Shown piece by piece: positions 43,299-56,211 of a stretch of DNA of 64,000 nucleotides. This DNA comes from Planctomyces sp. SH-PL14 (GTDB taxonomy: Bacteria > Planctomycetota > Planctomycetia > Planctomycetales > Planctomycetaceae). The notes beneath the pieces were generated by a model. The model was not told where the DNA came from. It worked only from the letters and a program-made list of their open reading frames with translations, and did no database searches. How positions within the stretch are numbered: position 1 is the first letter of the stretch; every line of letters begins with the position of its first letter. The stretch covers positions 6,962,001 to 7,026,000 of the forward strand of contig NZ_CP011270.1 of NCBI RefSeq assembly GCF_001610835.1. Direction: 5' to 3'. A program made the translations under genes and the position numbers.

Positions 43299-45917
43299 AT
43301 GAGCCTTCTGCGTTTCGCGACAGGGTGGCGGGGGACCGGCTGGCTGATGCCCGCCGCTGTCGCCGTGCTCCTCGGGACGCTCGTGGCGCACGGACAGGGG
43401 CCGAGCGAGGGACGGCCGGACGGGATTCCGAAGTCGGCGAAGCGTCCCGCGGGACAGGCTCCCCCTCCGGCGGATCAGCCGGCACGGCCGGGGGGAGCGG
43501 TTGGCGGCGGCGGTGCCGTCGATCCCGTGGAGACCATCCCGCTCCCTCCTCCCAAGACCGAGCTCGAGGCGGTCCAGCGACGCAACGACGAACTGCGGCG
43601 GCAGATCGAGCGGGCCGAGGCGTTCCAGCGGCAGATGGCCTCTGAAACGCCGAAGATCGAAAATTCGATCGCGTCGCTCCGGGCCGAGATCGAGAATCTC
43701 CGCGAGTGGAAAAAGGCGACGTTCGTCCTGGGGGATCCGCGGGGGACGGTGGCCGCCGCGATCCGGATCGACGGCGAGCGGTTTCTGGTCCAGGGGATCG
43801 CCGAAGGACGGCGGGTGTCGCCGCACCTCGCGGCCGCGGCCAAGGACCGGATCGTCTGCGTCGCGACTCAGGCCGGGCGCGACCTGGCCCGTCGGATCGC
43901 AAGTTCGTGCCGTCGCGGAGACGCAATCCAGGACGCGCTGCTGGAGGAGCTCAAGACCAAGGTCTGGAAGACACACCCGCTCCTTCCGCTGGCGGACGCG
44001 GGCGGGTTGCGGTTTGTCGTCTTTCGCGATGCGCAGAAACGGTCGCATCAGCAGATCGGCGTCTTCAGCAAGGTCGAAGGGGAAACGCTCTTCTACCAGC
44101 CGATCGGACGGGATGTCCGCCAGATCGATCGCAGCCGGATCGAGCCGGGAACCCTCCGCGCCGACGTGGGGGCGGACATCCTGGACGCCGTCGACGGGGA
44201 CGCGACGTTCCTCGATTACTGCGTCCTGAGCGCGGCGCATGAGCTGTCCCAGATCGGCAAACTGCCGGGCCACATGGCCATCGGCGTCCGCGTCGAGCTC
44301 GACGGGATCTCGGGGAGCCTGCAGGATCAGTCCCGACTCCTCGTCCGCAGGGGGGACAGCAACGACTTCTTCCGGTGCGCGGGGATTCCGTTCTTCGACT
44401 TTGCGTTCGAATACACGACCTATCTGGCCGATCCCAACGCCGCCCTGAAGGAGCTGGCCCGCGGGATCGAGGACTCGCTCTACACCAAGCTCCACACCGC
44501 CGGGTTTCCCGTGGTCGAACTGGAGAACATCGAGTCGCTGCGGAAGCAGCCCGGTGACGTCCCGTCCTCGGAAATGGGGGCGGCGCTCAACGCCACGCAC
44601 CTGCTCGTCGCCGAAGTCGGCCCGTCGCGGCGGAGCGGCATGTACCGTCTCTCGGTCCGCCTCATCGACAGCTACCGGGGGAACGTCGTCTGGGCGATCG
44701 ACTCGGAGCCGACGCTCCCTCCGCACGACCCGAGCAACCCCCTGTTCCTGAAGTCCGGCCGGCTTGCCACGATCCGGTCCGTGAAGGACCTGCCGGAGGC
44801 CCAGGTTGTCCCGCTGGAAGGGATGGAGTCTCCGCTCCTTGTTCCGTTGGCCCGCGCCAACAGCCGGCCCCTGAGTCAGCTGGTCTTGCTGGAAGCGAGC
44901 CCTCCGGGAGAGGTTCGGTATCGCTCCCTCTTCAGCCGCAGGACCCTTACGCTTCCCGAGCGGCTCGTGTCGGTGCATGCCTCCGAGCCCTCGGAAGAGC
45001 CGAAGTTCCCCAAGACGGTCGTCGTCCGCCCGGTCGAGAAGGGGGTCGATCAGGTCGCGGACGAATCGATGCTCGAGTCGCAGCTGACGCGGGCGGTCAT
45101 CTGGGCGATCGCGTCCGCCTCTATGACGCCGGCCGGCCGGATCGTCGAGGAACTCGAGGAGGGGAGGGCGTTTCGCATCTCGCTCGGTTCCCAGGACGGA
45201 ATTCAGAAGGAGACGCTGCTGCGGATTCTGCGGCCCGGCCCCGGTCGGCCCGCGACGGACGCCGCGGCGGCGCTCTCCGGAGCGCCCTCGTCGGAGGAGT
45301 GTCCGCTCCCGATCACGTTCAAGGTCCGGACCCTGGATGCCGACTCGTGCGTCGTCGTCCCGATCCGGATGGGGTTGGAAATCGATGCGGAGTGGAACGA
45401 CGGCCGCCTGACTCCCCGGCTGGGAGACATCGTTTACAACCCCTGCGAGCGGCCGCGGAAGTTCGCGGTCTTTCCTCCCGAGGACCGGCTGCGGGACGTG
45501 GCCGGAGTCGAGTTCGGCCGGATGCCGGTCTCGAAGCAGCAGAAGATCATGATCGACCAGCAGACCCTGGCCGCCACGATCCGCAGCAAGATCGTCACGA
45601 GCTTCGTGAACCTGCATGCGGCGTTCTCGGACGAGGGAATCTACGAGGACGATCCCGCCTGTCCCCTGCGGGATCGCCGGTTTCGCTGGAAGCTGCTGAA
45701 CGTCCAGAAGACGTGCGAGCAGGTGGCGGCCAAGGGGGCGACGCACGCCATCGGGGGCTACATCAAGCCCGATCGGACCACGTTCGAAAACAACGTCCGG
45801 TATGAAGTCGAACTCGTCGTCTTCGAGCTCCACCGCGATGCGAACGGACAGTGGAGCATGACCGACACCAACATCCAGCTCCCCCGGCTGCGGCTGGGGG
45901 CCAAGCTCTGGGATTGA
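43299..45917 (+). CDS. Large exported hypothetical protein with CsgG-like segments
   Basis: An 872-residue protein. ATG 43299 begins a signal sequence (GWLMPAAVAVLLGTLVAHG). A Pro/Gly-rich stretch and a coiled coil follow (AVQRRNDELRRQIERAEAFQ). Residues about 380-490 (GIEDSLYTKLHTAGFPVVEL, MGAALNATHLLVAEVGPSRR, LSVRLIDSYRGNVVWAIDSE) and about 760-870 (ATIRSKIVTSFVNLHAAFSD, AAKGATHAIGGYIKP, YEVELVVFELHRDANGQWSM) resemble the pattern of CsgG/FlgT-like periplasmic domains, where a small protein assembles at the outer membrane. This resemblance is a hand judgement. The protein probably acts in the envelope; the function is unknown. Confidence 0.8.
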   Translation: MSLLRFATGWRGTGWLMPAAVAVLLGTLVAHGQGPSEGRPDGIPKSAKRPAGQAPPPADQPARPGGAVGGGGAVDPVETIPLPPPKTELEAVQRRNDELRRQIERAEAFQRQMASETPKIENSIASLRAEIENLREWKKATFVLGDPRGTVAAAIRIDGERFLVQGIAEGRRVSPHLAAAAKDRIVCVATQAGRDLARRIASSCRRGDAIQDALLEELKTKVWKTHPLLPLADAGGLRFVVFRDAQKRSHQQIGVFSKVEGETLFYQPIGRDVRQIDRSRIEPGTLRADVGADILDAVDGDATFLDYCVLSAAHELSQIGKLPGHMAIGVRVELDGISGSLQDQSRLLVRRGDSNDFFRCAGIPFFDFAFEYTTYLADPNAALKELARGIEDSLYTKLHTAGFPVVELENIESLRKQPGDVPSSEMGAALNATHLLVAEVGPSRRSGMYRLSVRLIDSYRGNVVWAIDSEPTLPPHDPSNPLFLKSGRLATIRSVKDLPEAQVVPLEGMESPLLVPLARANSRPLSQLVLLEASPPGEVRYRSLFSRRTLTLPERLVSVHASEPSEEPKFPKTVVVRPVEKGVDQVADESMLESQLTRAVIWAIASASMTPAGRIVEELEEGRAFRISLGSQDGIQKETLLRILRPGPGRPATDAAAALSGAPSSEECPLPITFKVRTLDADSCVVVPIRMGLEIDAEWNDGRLTPRLGDIVYNPCERPRKFAVFPPEDRLRDVAGVEFGRMPVSKQQKIMIDQQTLAATIRSKIVTSFVNLHAAFSDEGIYEDDPACPLRDRRFRWKLLNVQKTCEQVAAKGATHAIGGYIKPDRTTFENNVRYEVELVVFELHRDANGQWSMTDTNIQLPRLRLGAKLWD

Positions 45918-46256
45918 CCCGTTCCGGGGCTGGCTCGAAGGGATCGCCGGGCCGTTAACGGAAAATCCATCTCGGCCAGGGAAGCCGTTTCAGAATGCCT
46001 CCGCATGCAAATCCCCCCCTCGGCGCGGGCCGTCGCCGAGGGAGCAACGCTTGCAATCCCACCCTCGATTTCTACAGTTTCCGAAATTTCGCGCCCCCGC
46101 GATCTCCCCACTCCCCCCTCCGTCGCCCCCCTGACGGAAACACTTCGGTGCCTTCGGGGTGATCGTCCGCGCGGAGCCTGACTGCCGGCCGTCTGTCCGC
46201 ATGGCAATGTGCCACCGGAGCGGGCGGCCCCCACCAGCCTCCAGCAGAAGCCTGCC
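45918..46256. other. carB upstream region with GC-rich hairpin
   Basis: 339 bp between the large exported protein gene and carB. A hairpin CCCTCGGCG / CGCCGAGGG (46017-46025 and 46034-46042, 8-nt loop) is present without a T-run, so it is a weak terminator candidate or a leader structure. No known riboswitch, PyrR or arginine-box pattern was recognised. Confidence 0.4.
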
Positions 46257-49616
<3,360 letters not shown>

Positions 49617-49639
49617 CAGCGTCTCGGATCGAGAGCACT

Positions 49640-49681
49640 TCGCCCCCTGATGAACGGATCTGTCCGTTCGCCAGGGGGCGA
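49640..49681 (+). terminator. Terminator after carB
   Basis: A long stem: TCGCCCCCTG pairs with CAGGGGGCGA and encloses GAACGGA / TCCGTTC with a TCTG loop. It starts 24 bp after the carB stop. The following bases are TTGTCATTC, a weak T-run, so termination may be partial. Confidence 0.75.
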
Positions 49682-49812
49682 TTGTCATTCGGCAGCCCTC
49701 CTGGTGGCTCGGCAGCGAGGAGGGGCCCAAGGACGTTCGCGTCGCTTGAGCTCTCGCGGGCACTTTGCCATTGTGGTCGCATCAGCTCTTGTTGTTGCGA
49801 CGTGAGGCGGCG

Positions 49813-50826
49813 ATGCGGACGGCGATCTGGTTGGCTTCGATGGTCCTGATTTCCCGGTCGCTGATGGCGGCGGAGCCGTCGGCTCCAACGGGATCGCCCG
49901 AAATCGTCGCCGCGACCTCCCGTCTCGAGCACCTCTGGGGCGAGGGAGAATTCACCGAGGGGGCGGCCTGCGGGCCGGACGGGGCGATCTACTTCAGCGA
50001 TATCCCGGATGCCAATCCGGGGAAGATCTACCGCTTCGATCCCGCCACGAAGAAGGTGACCGTCCACTGCGCCGAGAGCCGCAAGAGCAACGGGCTGGCC
50101 TTCACGAAGGACGGCCGCCTTCTCGCCGCCTGCGGGGCGAACGACGGTGGTCGGTCCTTGTGCGAGATCACCGCCGAGGGGAAAGTCGTTCCGGTTGTCG
50201 ACCGCTTCGGCGGGAAGGTCCTGAACGCTCCCAACGATCTCGATGTCGACGCGGCCGGGAACGTCTACTTCAGCGACCCATTCTACGTCGGGAAAGAGCC
50301 GCTCGAGCTCGATCACATGAGCGTGTTCTTTGTCGACGGGAAGACGAAGGCGGTCTCGCGGGCCACGACCGACATCACCAAGCCCAACGGCGTCGCCCTC
50401 TCACCCGACGGTAAGACGCTCTACGTCGCCGAAACGAACAACGGCAAGCCGCTCCTCGCCTCCGCCGATCCGGCGTTCGCCCCCTGGCGAATGACGCTCA
50501 ACGCCTTCCCGGTCGTCAGCCCGGGGAAGCTCGGCGAGCGGAAGATCCTGGTCGACTTCGGCAAGGGGGCGGGGATCGACGGGATGACCTGCGACGCGGC
50601 CGGGAACATCTATGCCGCGATCCGGAACGAGTCCCGCTTCGGGATGGCGATCTATTCGCCCGCGGGGAAGGAGATCGCCTTCATCCCGACTCCCGAACTG
50701 CCGACGAACTGCTGCTTCGGCTCCGCGGCGGATGAAACGGAGAAGCACCGGCTTTACGTGACGGCGGGGAAGGGGCTGTATCGGATCAACCTGCTCTCCG
50801 CCGGGCCGGTCTGGTACGCGCGTTGA
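49813..50826 (+). CDS. Exported SMP-30/gluconolactonase-like protein
   Basis: A 337-residue six-bladed beta-propeller of the SMP-30/gluconolaconase/LRE group. ATG 49813 has GAGG 7 nt upstream and begins a signal peptide (MRTAIWLASMVLISRSLMAA). Metal-ligand blocks are visible: FTEGAACGPDGAIYFSDIP (Glu), KSNGLAFTKDGRL (Asn), NDLDVDAAGNVYFSDPFY (Asn/Asp) and ITKPNGVALSPDGKTLYVAE (Asp/Glu). These proteins are calcium- or zinc-dependent lactonases. The substrate is probably a sugar lactone, which is inference. It lies after the carB terminator and before a small membrane protein gene. Confidence 0.9.
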   Translation: MRTAIWLASMVLISRSLMAAEPSAPTGSPEIVAATSRLEHLWGEGEFTEGAACGPDGAIYFSDIPDANPGKIYRFDPATKKVTVHCAESRKSNGLAFTKDGRLLAACGANDGGRSLCEITAEGKVVPVVDRFGGKVLNAPNDLDVDAAGNVYFSDPFYVGKEPLELDHMSVFFVDGKTKAVSRATTDITKPNGVALSPDGKTLYVAETNNGKPLLASADPAFAPWRMTLNAFPVVSPGKLGERKILVDFGKGAGIDGMTCDAAGNIYAAIRNESRFGMAIYSPAGKEIAFIPTPELPTNCCFGSAADETEKHRLYVTAGKGLYRINLLSAGPVWYAR

Positions 50827-50863
50827 AATGGCGCGCACCGGCGCGTCGAGGAAGGGGGCTGCC

Positions 50864-51178
50864 ATGGGAAAGCTCGTGCTGTGGATGATCCTCCTGGCCG
50901 GTTTGGTCCCGTCGATTCTCGTCAGCGCCGCGGCGGCTTCCGCCCTGCTGTTTCGATCCCGCGGGCTTCCGAGGCGTTACGGGACGCAGGGCGTTGTCCA
51001 TGAAGCCTACGTCCAGCTTTCGCTCTGGCCCCTCGACGTGACGATCGTGCCGCGGATCTGGCCGCTGGCCTTCACCCTGGCTGGCCTCCTGCTTCTGCTG
51101 GCGGGCCTGATCGGCCTGCTGCATTCGGGCCGCGAGACCCTCAGCCGGGCAGATACAGCCATTTCATCCGAGGCGTAA
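50864..51178 (+). CDS. Small membrane protein with two helices
   Basis: A 104-residue protein from ATG 50864, with GGGGG upstream; the frame is open to 50828. Two membrane helices (LWMILLAGLVPSILVSAAAAS at the N-terminus and PLAFTLAGLLLLLAGLIGLL near the C-terminus) flank a central segment (RRYGTQGVVHEAYVQLSLWP). No family recognised. It follows the lactonase-like gene by 37 bp and may be cotranscribed. Confidence 0.7.
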   Translation: MGKLVLWMILLAGLVPSILVSAAAASALLFRSRGLPRRYGTQGVVHEAYVQLSLWPLDVTIVPRIWPLAFTLAGLLLLLAGLIGLLHSGRETLSRADTAISSEA

Positions 51179-51275
51179 TTCTCTCCCGTCAGCTGCCATT
51201 CGACCGCTTTCTGGGTTCTCCCGACCGGGGGGAGCGGGGTAAACTTGTTTGAACAGGTTTTGCGGTGAGGCTGCG

Positions 51276-52607
51276 ATGTCCGATCTCAAGGTTCTGGAAA
51301 CCAAGCCGACGGAAACGAAGACCGAAGTCGGCAGTTACTTCGTCTCGAACTACCCGCCGTTCTCTCAGTGGAAGAAGGAATCGGTCGGCGACATCTACGC
51401 CGCCCTCGACCGCGAGCCCGACCGGTCGGTCCCGCTGGGGATGTACCTCCACATTCCGTTCTGCCGGAAGCGGTGCAAGTTCTGTTACTTCCGGGTCTAC
51501 ACGCAGCAGAACGCCGACGTCATCAAGAACTACGTCGACACGCTGGACAAGGAAGTCGAGCTTCTCAAGACGCACCGTGGCATCCAGGACCGCAAGCTCC
51601 AGTTCGTCTACTTTGGCGGCGGGACCCCGTCGTACCTGAGCGCCAAGCAGCTCCTGATGCTCCGCGAGCGGCTGAGCGACTCGATCACCTGGGAAGAAGC
51701 CAAGGAAGTCACGTTCGAGTGTGAACCCGGCACGCTCAGCCTCGAAAAGGTCCAGACGCTGAAGGAGATCGGGATCACCCGCGTCTCGCTCGGCGTCGAG
51801 AACTTCAACGACAAGATCCTGGAAGAAAACGGCCGGGCGCATCTCTCGCCGGAGATCTTCCGGGCCTATGACTGGCTGAAGCAGGTCGGCTTCCCGCAGA
51901 TCAACGTCGACCTGATCGCCGGCATGATCGGCGAGACGGACGAGAACTGGCACGCCTGTCTCGACAAGGTGATCGAGATGCGGCCGAACAACGTCACGAT
52001 CTACCAGATGGAGCTCCCGTTCAACACGCTCATCTCCAAGGAGATGCTGGAGCACGGGATCGAGTCCCCCGTTGCCGACTGGCCGACGAAGCGTCGCTGG
52101 GCGAACGAGGCGATCGAAAAGCTCGGGAAGGCGGGCTACAGCCTCTCGAGCGGCAACGAGCTCGTTTTGGACGCGGAGAAGGACCGTTTCGTGTATCGGG
52201 ACAACCTGTTCCGCGGGAGCGACATCCTGGCGGTCGGCGTCTCGTCGTTCGGCCACTTCCAGGGAGTCCATTACCAGAACAAGGACGCCCTGGAGGAGTA
52301 CCTCAAGATCGTTCAGTCGGGCGAGCTCCCGATCAACCGGGCCATGACCCCCACGACGCATCAGAAGTTCATCCGCGAGTGGGTCCTCCAGATGAAGGAA
52401 GGGCACGTCGACGGGGGCGCGATCCGGCAGAAGTTCGGCCTCGATCCGTTCGTCGAGTTCGCCGAGCCGATCGCCAACCAGATCCGGGCGGGCTACCTAG
52501 AGCGGGAGAACGGCGGCGTCCGCGTCACCCGCAAGGGGCTGCTGCAGGTCGACAGCCTCCTCTGGGAATACTTCGAGCCGCAGCACCGCGCCGTGCGATA
52601 TACGTAG
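51276..52607 (+). CDS. HemN/HemW-like radical SAM protein
   Basis: A 443-residue radical SAM enzyme related to oxygen-independent coproporphyrinogen oxidase. ATG 51276 follows GTGAGG. The [4Fe-4S] motif [10 protein letters not shown] (CxxxCxxC) is in [20 protein letters not shown], and the family's [30 protein letters not shown] and [17 protein letters not shown] blocks follow. The C-terminal HemN domain is present ([40 protein letters not shown]). Phe-Cys-Tyr in place of the usual Cys-Asp-Phe after the third Cys and the changed substrate region leave open whether it oxidises coproporphyrinogen, transfers haem (HemW) or does something else. Confidence 0.88.
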   Translation: MSDLKVLETKPTETKTEVGSYFVSNYPPFSQWKKESVGDIYAALDREPDRSVPLGMYLHIPFCRKRCKFCYFRVYTQQNADVIKNYVDTLDKEVELLKTHRGIQDRKLQFVYFGGGTPSYLSAKQLLMLRERLSDSITWEEAKEVTFECEPGTLSLEKVQTLKEIGITRVSLGVENFNDKILEENGRAHLSPEIFRAYDWLKQVGFPQINVDLIAGMIGETDENWHACLDKVIEMRPNNVTIYQMELPFNTLISKEMLEHGIESPVADWPTKRRWANEAIEKLGKAGYSLSSGNELVLDAEKDRFVYRDNLFRGSDILAVGVSSFGHFQGVHYQNKDALEEYLKIVQSGELPINRAMTPTTHQKFIREWVLQMKEGHVDGGAIRQKFGLDPFVEFAEPIANQIRAGYLERENGGVRVTRKGLLQVDSLLWEYFEPQHRAVRYT

Positions 52608-52610
52608 AGA

Positions 52611-52643
52611 AAGTTTTCAGTCTTCAGTTCTCAGTCATCAGTT
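52611..52643. repeat. R4 short CAGT-type repeat, copy c
   Basis: Three imperfect direct units TTTTCAGTC, TTCAGTTC and TCAGTCATCAG. The CAGTCATCAGTT core is identical to that in copy b. It lies in the 83 bp between the radical SAM gene and the trmB-like gene. Confidence 0.6.
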
Positions 52644-52690
52644 GATGAGAGCGATGGCGAGCGGTTTCTGAATCTCAGCAAGGCGATGTG

Positions 52691-53470
52691 ATGTTCGAGC
52701 CCGTCCCCGGTTCCGTCGAGCGGGAGCTGGGAGTCCCGATTCCGGGCCGGATCGTCCCGCCTGACCAGTGGGCAAAGACGTCGCTCAAACGCGTGCCGCC
52801 GGGACCGATCGATTTCGCGGGGCTCTTCGGTCGGTCCGCGCCGGTCGTGATCGACATCGGCTGCGGCAACGGGCGTTCGCTCCTGCACAGCGCCGTAGCG
52901 CGACCCGAGTTCGATCATCTGGGGCTCGACATCCTGCCGGTCGTGATCCGCTACGCCACGCGGCGGGCCAACCAGCGGGGCTTGTCGAACGCCCGGCTGG
53001 CGGTCATCGGCGGCCTCGAACTGCTGCGGGAACATATCGCCCCCGGCAGTGTGACCGAGATCCATTGCTACCACCCGCAGCCGTACTATCGGATGGCGGA
53101 TGTCGGTAAGCGGCTGATCACTCCGGAGTTCCTCCGTCTCGCGCATCGGGCCCTCATCCCCGGCGGGCTGCTGCGGCTGCAGACGGACCATCCGGCGTAC
53201 TGGAAGTACATCCAGCAGATCGTTCCCGTATTCTTTGAGTGGGCCGACCGCCGCGAACCCTGGCCGAACGTCCGTCACGGCATGACCCGTCGCGAGCTGA
53301 TGGCCCGCCGGCAGGGGCTCTCGATCTTTCGCGGCGAAGGCCAGTCGCGTATCGGCCTCGATCCCGACGAAGCGGAGCGGATCGCGGCGGAGCTTCCCCT
53401 GCCGAAGTTCAACGCGGACCGCCGGCTCCAGCAACTCGACGACCAGGAACGCCGCGCGAAGCCGTCGTGA
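52691..53470 (+). CDS. TrmB-like tRNA (guanine-N7)-methyltransferase, divergent
   Basis: A 259-residue class I SAM methyltransferase. Motif I is VIDIGCGNGRSLLHSA (about residues 53-68), followed by HLGLDILPVVIRYATRRANQ and ITPEFLRLAHRALIPGGLLRLQTDHPAYW, all typical of TrmB, which makes m7G46 in tRNA. The usual FPDPWPKxRH signature is changed to CYHPQPYYRM, and TDNxxY to TDHPAYW. The lost DPW residues contribute to catalysis in known TrmB, so activity or substrate may differ. ATG 52691 is preferred. A zinc-ribbon membrane protein follows within 20 bp. Confidence 0.8.
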   Translation: MFEPVPGSVERELGVPIPGRIVPPDQWAKTSLKRVPPGPIDFAGLFGRSAPVVIDIGCGNGRSLLHSAVARPEFDHLGLDILPVVIRYATRRANQRGLSNARLAVIGGLELLREHIAPGSVTEIHCYHPQPYYRMADVGKRLITPEFLRLAHRALIPGGLLRLQTDHPAYWKYIQQIVPVFFEWADRREPWPNVRHGMTRRELMARRQGLSIFRGEGQSRIGLDPDEAERIAAELPLPKFNADRRLQQLDDQERRAKPS

Positions 53471-53490
53471 TCCGTCCGGAGACTCCGTCG

Positions 53491-53817
53491 ATGCGTCCCG
53501 TTGCCCTCTGTCTCGCTTTCCTGGCCTCCGTGGCGCTCGGCGTCTGGGGAGCGACGTATGCCGACGAGTTCCTCGTCCAGTGGTTCCGGATTCCCGCGGG
53601 AGACCAGCGGGTCTGGATCGGGCAGGGGATCGTGGCGGTGGGGATCGCTTACTTCGTCGGCGCGCCGCTCTGGAAGGCGACGAGCTATCTCTTCCCGCGC
53701 CGCCGTCCACTCATCCCTTGCCCGGACTGCGAGAACCTGGTCTCCAAGCTGGCGAACCTCTGCCCGCACTGCGGCCGGCCGCTGGAGCCCGTGATCCCCA
53801 GCCCCAGGCCGCGATAG
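53491..53817 (+). CDS. Small membrane protein with C-terminal zinc ribbon
   Basis: A 108-residue protein from ATG 53491, with GGAG 9 nt upstream. Two membrane helices (VALCLAFLASVALGVWGATY and IGQGIVAVGIAYFVGAPLW) precede a four-Cys zinc ribbon (CPDCENLVSKLANLCPHC) near the C-terminus. Zinc ribbons of this double CPxC type occur in many small bacterial membrane proteins of unknown role. It follows the trmB-like gene by 20 bp and is probably in the same operon. It converges on thiG with a 10 bp gap. Confidence 0.8.
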   Translation: MRPVALCLAFLASVALGVWGATYADEFLVQWFRIPAGDQRVWIGQGIVAVGIAYFVGAPLWKATSYLFPRRRPLIPCPDCENLVSKLANLCPHCGRPLEPVIPSPRPR

Positions 53818-53827
53818 GGCAGGGGAC

Positions 53828-54655
53828 TCAGCCGCCGGCGGGACGGACGATGCCCGTATCCGGGCTGCTGGCGGTGGCGTAGAGCTTCTTCGGGATCCGC
53901 CCGCCGAAGTACGACAGCCGCCCCGCAGTGCACGCCAGCTTCATGGCCGAGGCCATCGTCAGCGGATCGTCGGCGCTGGCGATCGCCGTGTTGAGCAGGA
54001 CGCCGTCGCAGCCGAGTTCCATCGCGTACGAGACGTCGCTCGCGGAGCCGACGCCCGCGTCGACGATGACCGGATAGTCCGGATCGTTTTCCTTGAGGTA
54101 CTCGAGGCAGATCCGGATGTTGTTCGCGTTGAGGATCCCCTGGCCGCTTCCGATCGGACTGCCGGCAGGCATGACCGAGGCGGCTCCCGCCTCCTTGATC
54201 CGGCGGGCTGTGATCGGATCGTCGGTCGTGTAGACCAGGACCTGGAATCCGTCCTTGACCAGTTCCTCCGTCGCCTTCAGGGTGGCGACCGGATCCGGCA
54301 GGAGGGTCTTCTTGTCGCCGAGGCACTCGAGCTTCACCCAGTCCGCGCCGGGGTTCTCGAGGCCCGACAGGATCTCGCGGCCGAGACGGGCCACGCGGAC
54401 GGCGTCCTCGGCGGTGAAGCAGCCGGCGGTGTTGGGCAGGATCGTGTATTTGGAGAGGTCGATGTAGTCGAGGATGTTCCGGCCCTGGGCGTCGACGAGC
54501 CGTTCGCGCCGGACGGCCACGGTGATCACGTCTGACCCGCTGGCCTCGAGGCAGTCTCGCATCAGGTCGTAGGTGGCGTACTTGCCGGTGCCGACGATCA
54601 GGCGGGAGGTCAGCGTGTGGGTTCCGACGCGGAAGGGTTTGTCCGTAAACGGCAT
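53828..54655 (-). CDS. thiG: Thiazole synthase
   Basis: A 275-residue TIM-barrel enzyme that forms the thiazole phosphate moiety of thiamine from deoxyxylulose phosphate, dehydroglycine and ThiS thiocarboxylate. The start ([19 protein letters not shown]) fits the family. [16 protein letters not shown], the Schiff-base Lys segment [30 protein letters not shown] and [20 protein letters not shown] are all conserved. No other thiamine gene and no TPP riboswitch were seen in the 99 bp before R1 copy 5. The C-terminus extends about 15 residues past the last helix. Confidence 0.96.
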   Translation of the reverse strand: MPFTDKPFRVGTHTLTSRLIVGTGKYATYDLMRDCLEASGSDVITVAVRRERLVDAQGRNILDYIDLSKYTILPNTAGCFTAEDAVRVARLGREILSGLENPGADWVKLECLGDKKTLLPDPVATLKATEELVKDGFQVLVYTTDDPITARRIKEAGAASVMPAGSPIGSGQGILNANNIRICLEYLKENDPDYPVIVDAGVGSASDVSYAMELGCDGVLLNTAIASADDPLTMASAMKLACTAGRLSYFGGRIPKKLYATASSPDTGIVRPAGG

Positions 54656-54754
54656 CTCGATGGCTTTCCAGAGCGTGGCCGGATGGTGTGATCGGTCCGG
54701 CGAATCGTTGATGTTAGAAATCCGGCCGGTTCTGTACCAGAAGCGGGGGCATGT

Positions 54755-55074
54755 CGAGTCTGCGTCCTTGCCGGACGGACGTTCATAGCTCAGACCCAAC
54801 GTGCCCCGGCCGCTGGGGTCAAGGGGGCCTCGCCCCCTTGCCGCCGGAGGCACTCCTGTGAGGAACCGTGGTGGGCAACGGACGTCCCCTTTTTGGAACC
54901 GGCGTTGAGAACTCACCGCTCGCTCTGAAATCCCCGCGGGTCGGTGAGGGGGCATACGGCACGGTGTCCGCGCCTGGATACGTGCTCCTTCAGACATCTC
55001 TCGACGGCCAGGCCTCGGGCGGGCAAAGGGGCGTTGCCCCTCTGCACTCCCCACCAGGGTGCCCCTGGACCCGG
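54755..55074 (+). repeat. R1 dispersed repeat, copy 5
   Basis: Full-length copy with the short-loop hairpin (AAGGGGGCCTCGCCCCCTT). It lies between divergent thiG and tsaD and ends only 47 bp before the tsaD start, so tsaD must be transcribed either from within R1 or from that short stretch. Confidence 0.9.
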
Positions 55075-55121
55075 CTCTTTCTTTGACTGCCCGTGACATC
55101 CGCGCCAGCTAACATACCCCC

Positions 55122-56144
55122 ATGCCCGAATACCTCCTCGCCATCGAATCCTCCTGCGACGAAACCGCCGCCGCAGTCATCACCCGCGACCTGACTGTGT
55201 TGTCCAACGTCGTCGCCTCACAGGCCGAACTCCACGAACGCTTCGGCGGCGTCGTCCCGGAAATCGCCTCCCGAGCCCACGTCGAACGCATCCTCCCCGT
55301 CATCGACGAAGCCCTCACCACCGCCGGCATCACTCCTGCGGATCTGAAGGCCATCGCCGTCGTCACCGAACCCGGACTCGTCGGCTCCCTCCTCGTCGGC
55401 CTGACCGCCGCAAAAACGCTCGCGATGGTCCTCGACATCCCCCTCGTTCCGGTCAACCACGTCGAAGCCCACCTCTACGCCTGCCGCCTCGGCGCCGGCC
55501 GCGACATCTTCCCCGCCGTTGGCCTCGTCGTCAGCGGAGGACACACCAACCTCTACGACTGCCAGTCCGCCGTCGACTACCGCATGATCGGGGCCACAAT
55601 CGACGACGCCGCCGGCGAAGCCTTCGACAAAGCCGCCGCCATCCTCGGCCTCCCCTATCCCGGCGGCCCCAACGTCGAGCGGACCGCCCGCACCGGCAAC
55701 GAAACGGCCTACCGCCTCCCGCGGACCTTCCTCAAGGAGGACCGGCTCGAGTTCAGCTTCAGCGGCCTCAAAACGGCCCTCCTCTACGAGGTCCAGGGAC
55801 AACCGGGCGCCCACCGCACCCCGCCGGCCATGACGCCGCAGCGCCTCGCCGACCTCTGCGCCAGCTTTCAGGCCGCGGTCGTCGACGTGCTGATCGCCAA
55901 ACTCGAACTCGCCCTGACCCGCACCCGCCATCGCGCGATCTGCCTCGGCGGCGGCGTCGCGGCCAACGGCTACTTCCGCGACCGGGTCGAGGCGATGGCC
56001 CGCCGGCGGAAGGTGGAACTCTTCATATCCCCCCGCGAGTTCTGCACGGACAACGCCGGCATGGGAGCCGTCGGCTGGGAGCTGCTCGACCGGGGACGAA
56101 CGGCGGAGCTCGACGTCGACGTCAAGCCGGGACTGATCCGATAG
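55122..56144 (+). CDS. tsaD: tRNA N6-threonylcarbamoyladenosine transferase TsaD
   Basis: A 340-residue ASKHA-fold protein that, with TsaB and TsaE, transfers threonylcarbamoyl to A37 of ANN-decoding tRNAs. Family motifs: [15 protein letters not shown] at the N-terminus, the metal-binding HVEAH in [47 protein letters not shown] and [13 protein letters not shown], with [10 protein letters not shown] at the C-terminus. No Shine-Dalgarno site precedes the ATG. TAACAT (55110-55115) ends 6 nt before it, which would suit a leaderless mRNA. C is strongly favoured at third codon positions. Confidence 0.97.
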   Translation: MPEYLLAIESSCDETAAAVITRDLTVLSNVVASQAELHERFGGVVPEIASRAHVERILPVIDEALTTAGITPADLKAIAVVTEPGLVGSLLVGLTAAKTLAMVLDIPLVPVNHVEAHLYACRLGAGRDIFPAVGLVVSGGHTNLYDCQSAVDYRMIGATIDDAAGEAFDKAAAILGLPYPGGPNVERTARTGNETAYRLPRTFLKEDRLEFSFSGLKTALLYEVQGQPGAHRTPPAMTPQRLADLCASFQAAVVDVLIAKLELALTRTRHRAICLGGGVAANGYFRDRVEAMARRRKVELFISPREFCTDNAGMGAVGWELLDRGRTAELDVDVKPGLIR

Positions 56145-56211
56145 ACCCCCGGACGCTTCACAAGAAACAGATCAAAGATCACGATTCGGTTTTTCAGACT
56201 CAGGAGTCCGC

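Noticed and set aside
54656-54754. TPP riboswitch upstream of thiG
   Set aside because: The CTGAGA and ACCTGATC-type conserved segments are absent in the available leader before R1.
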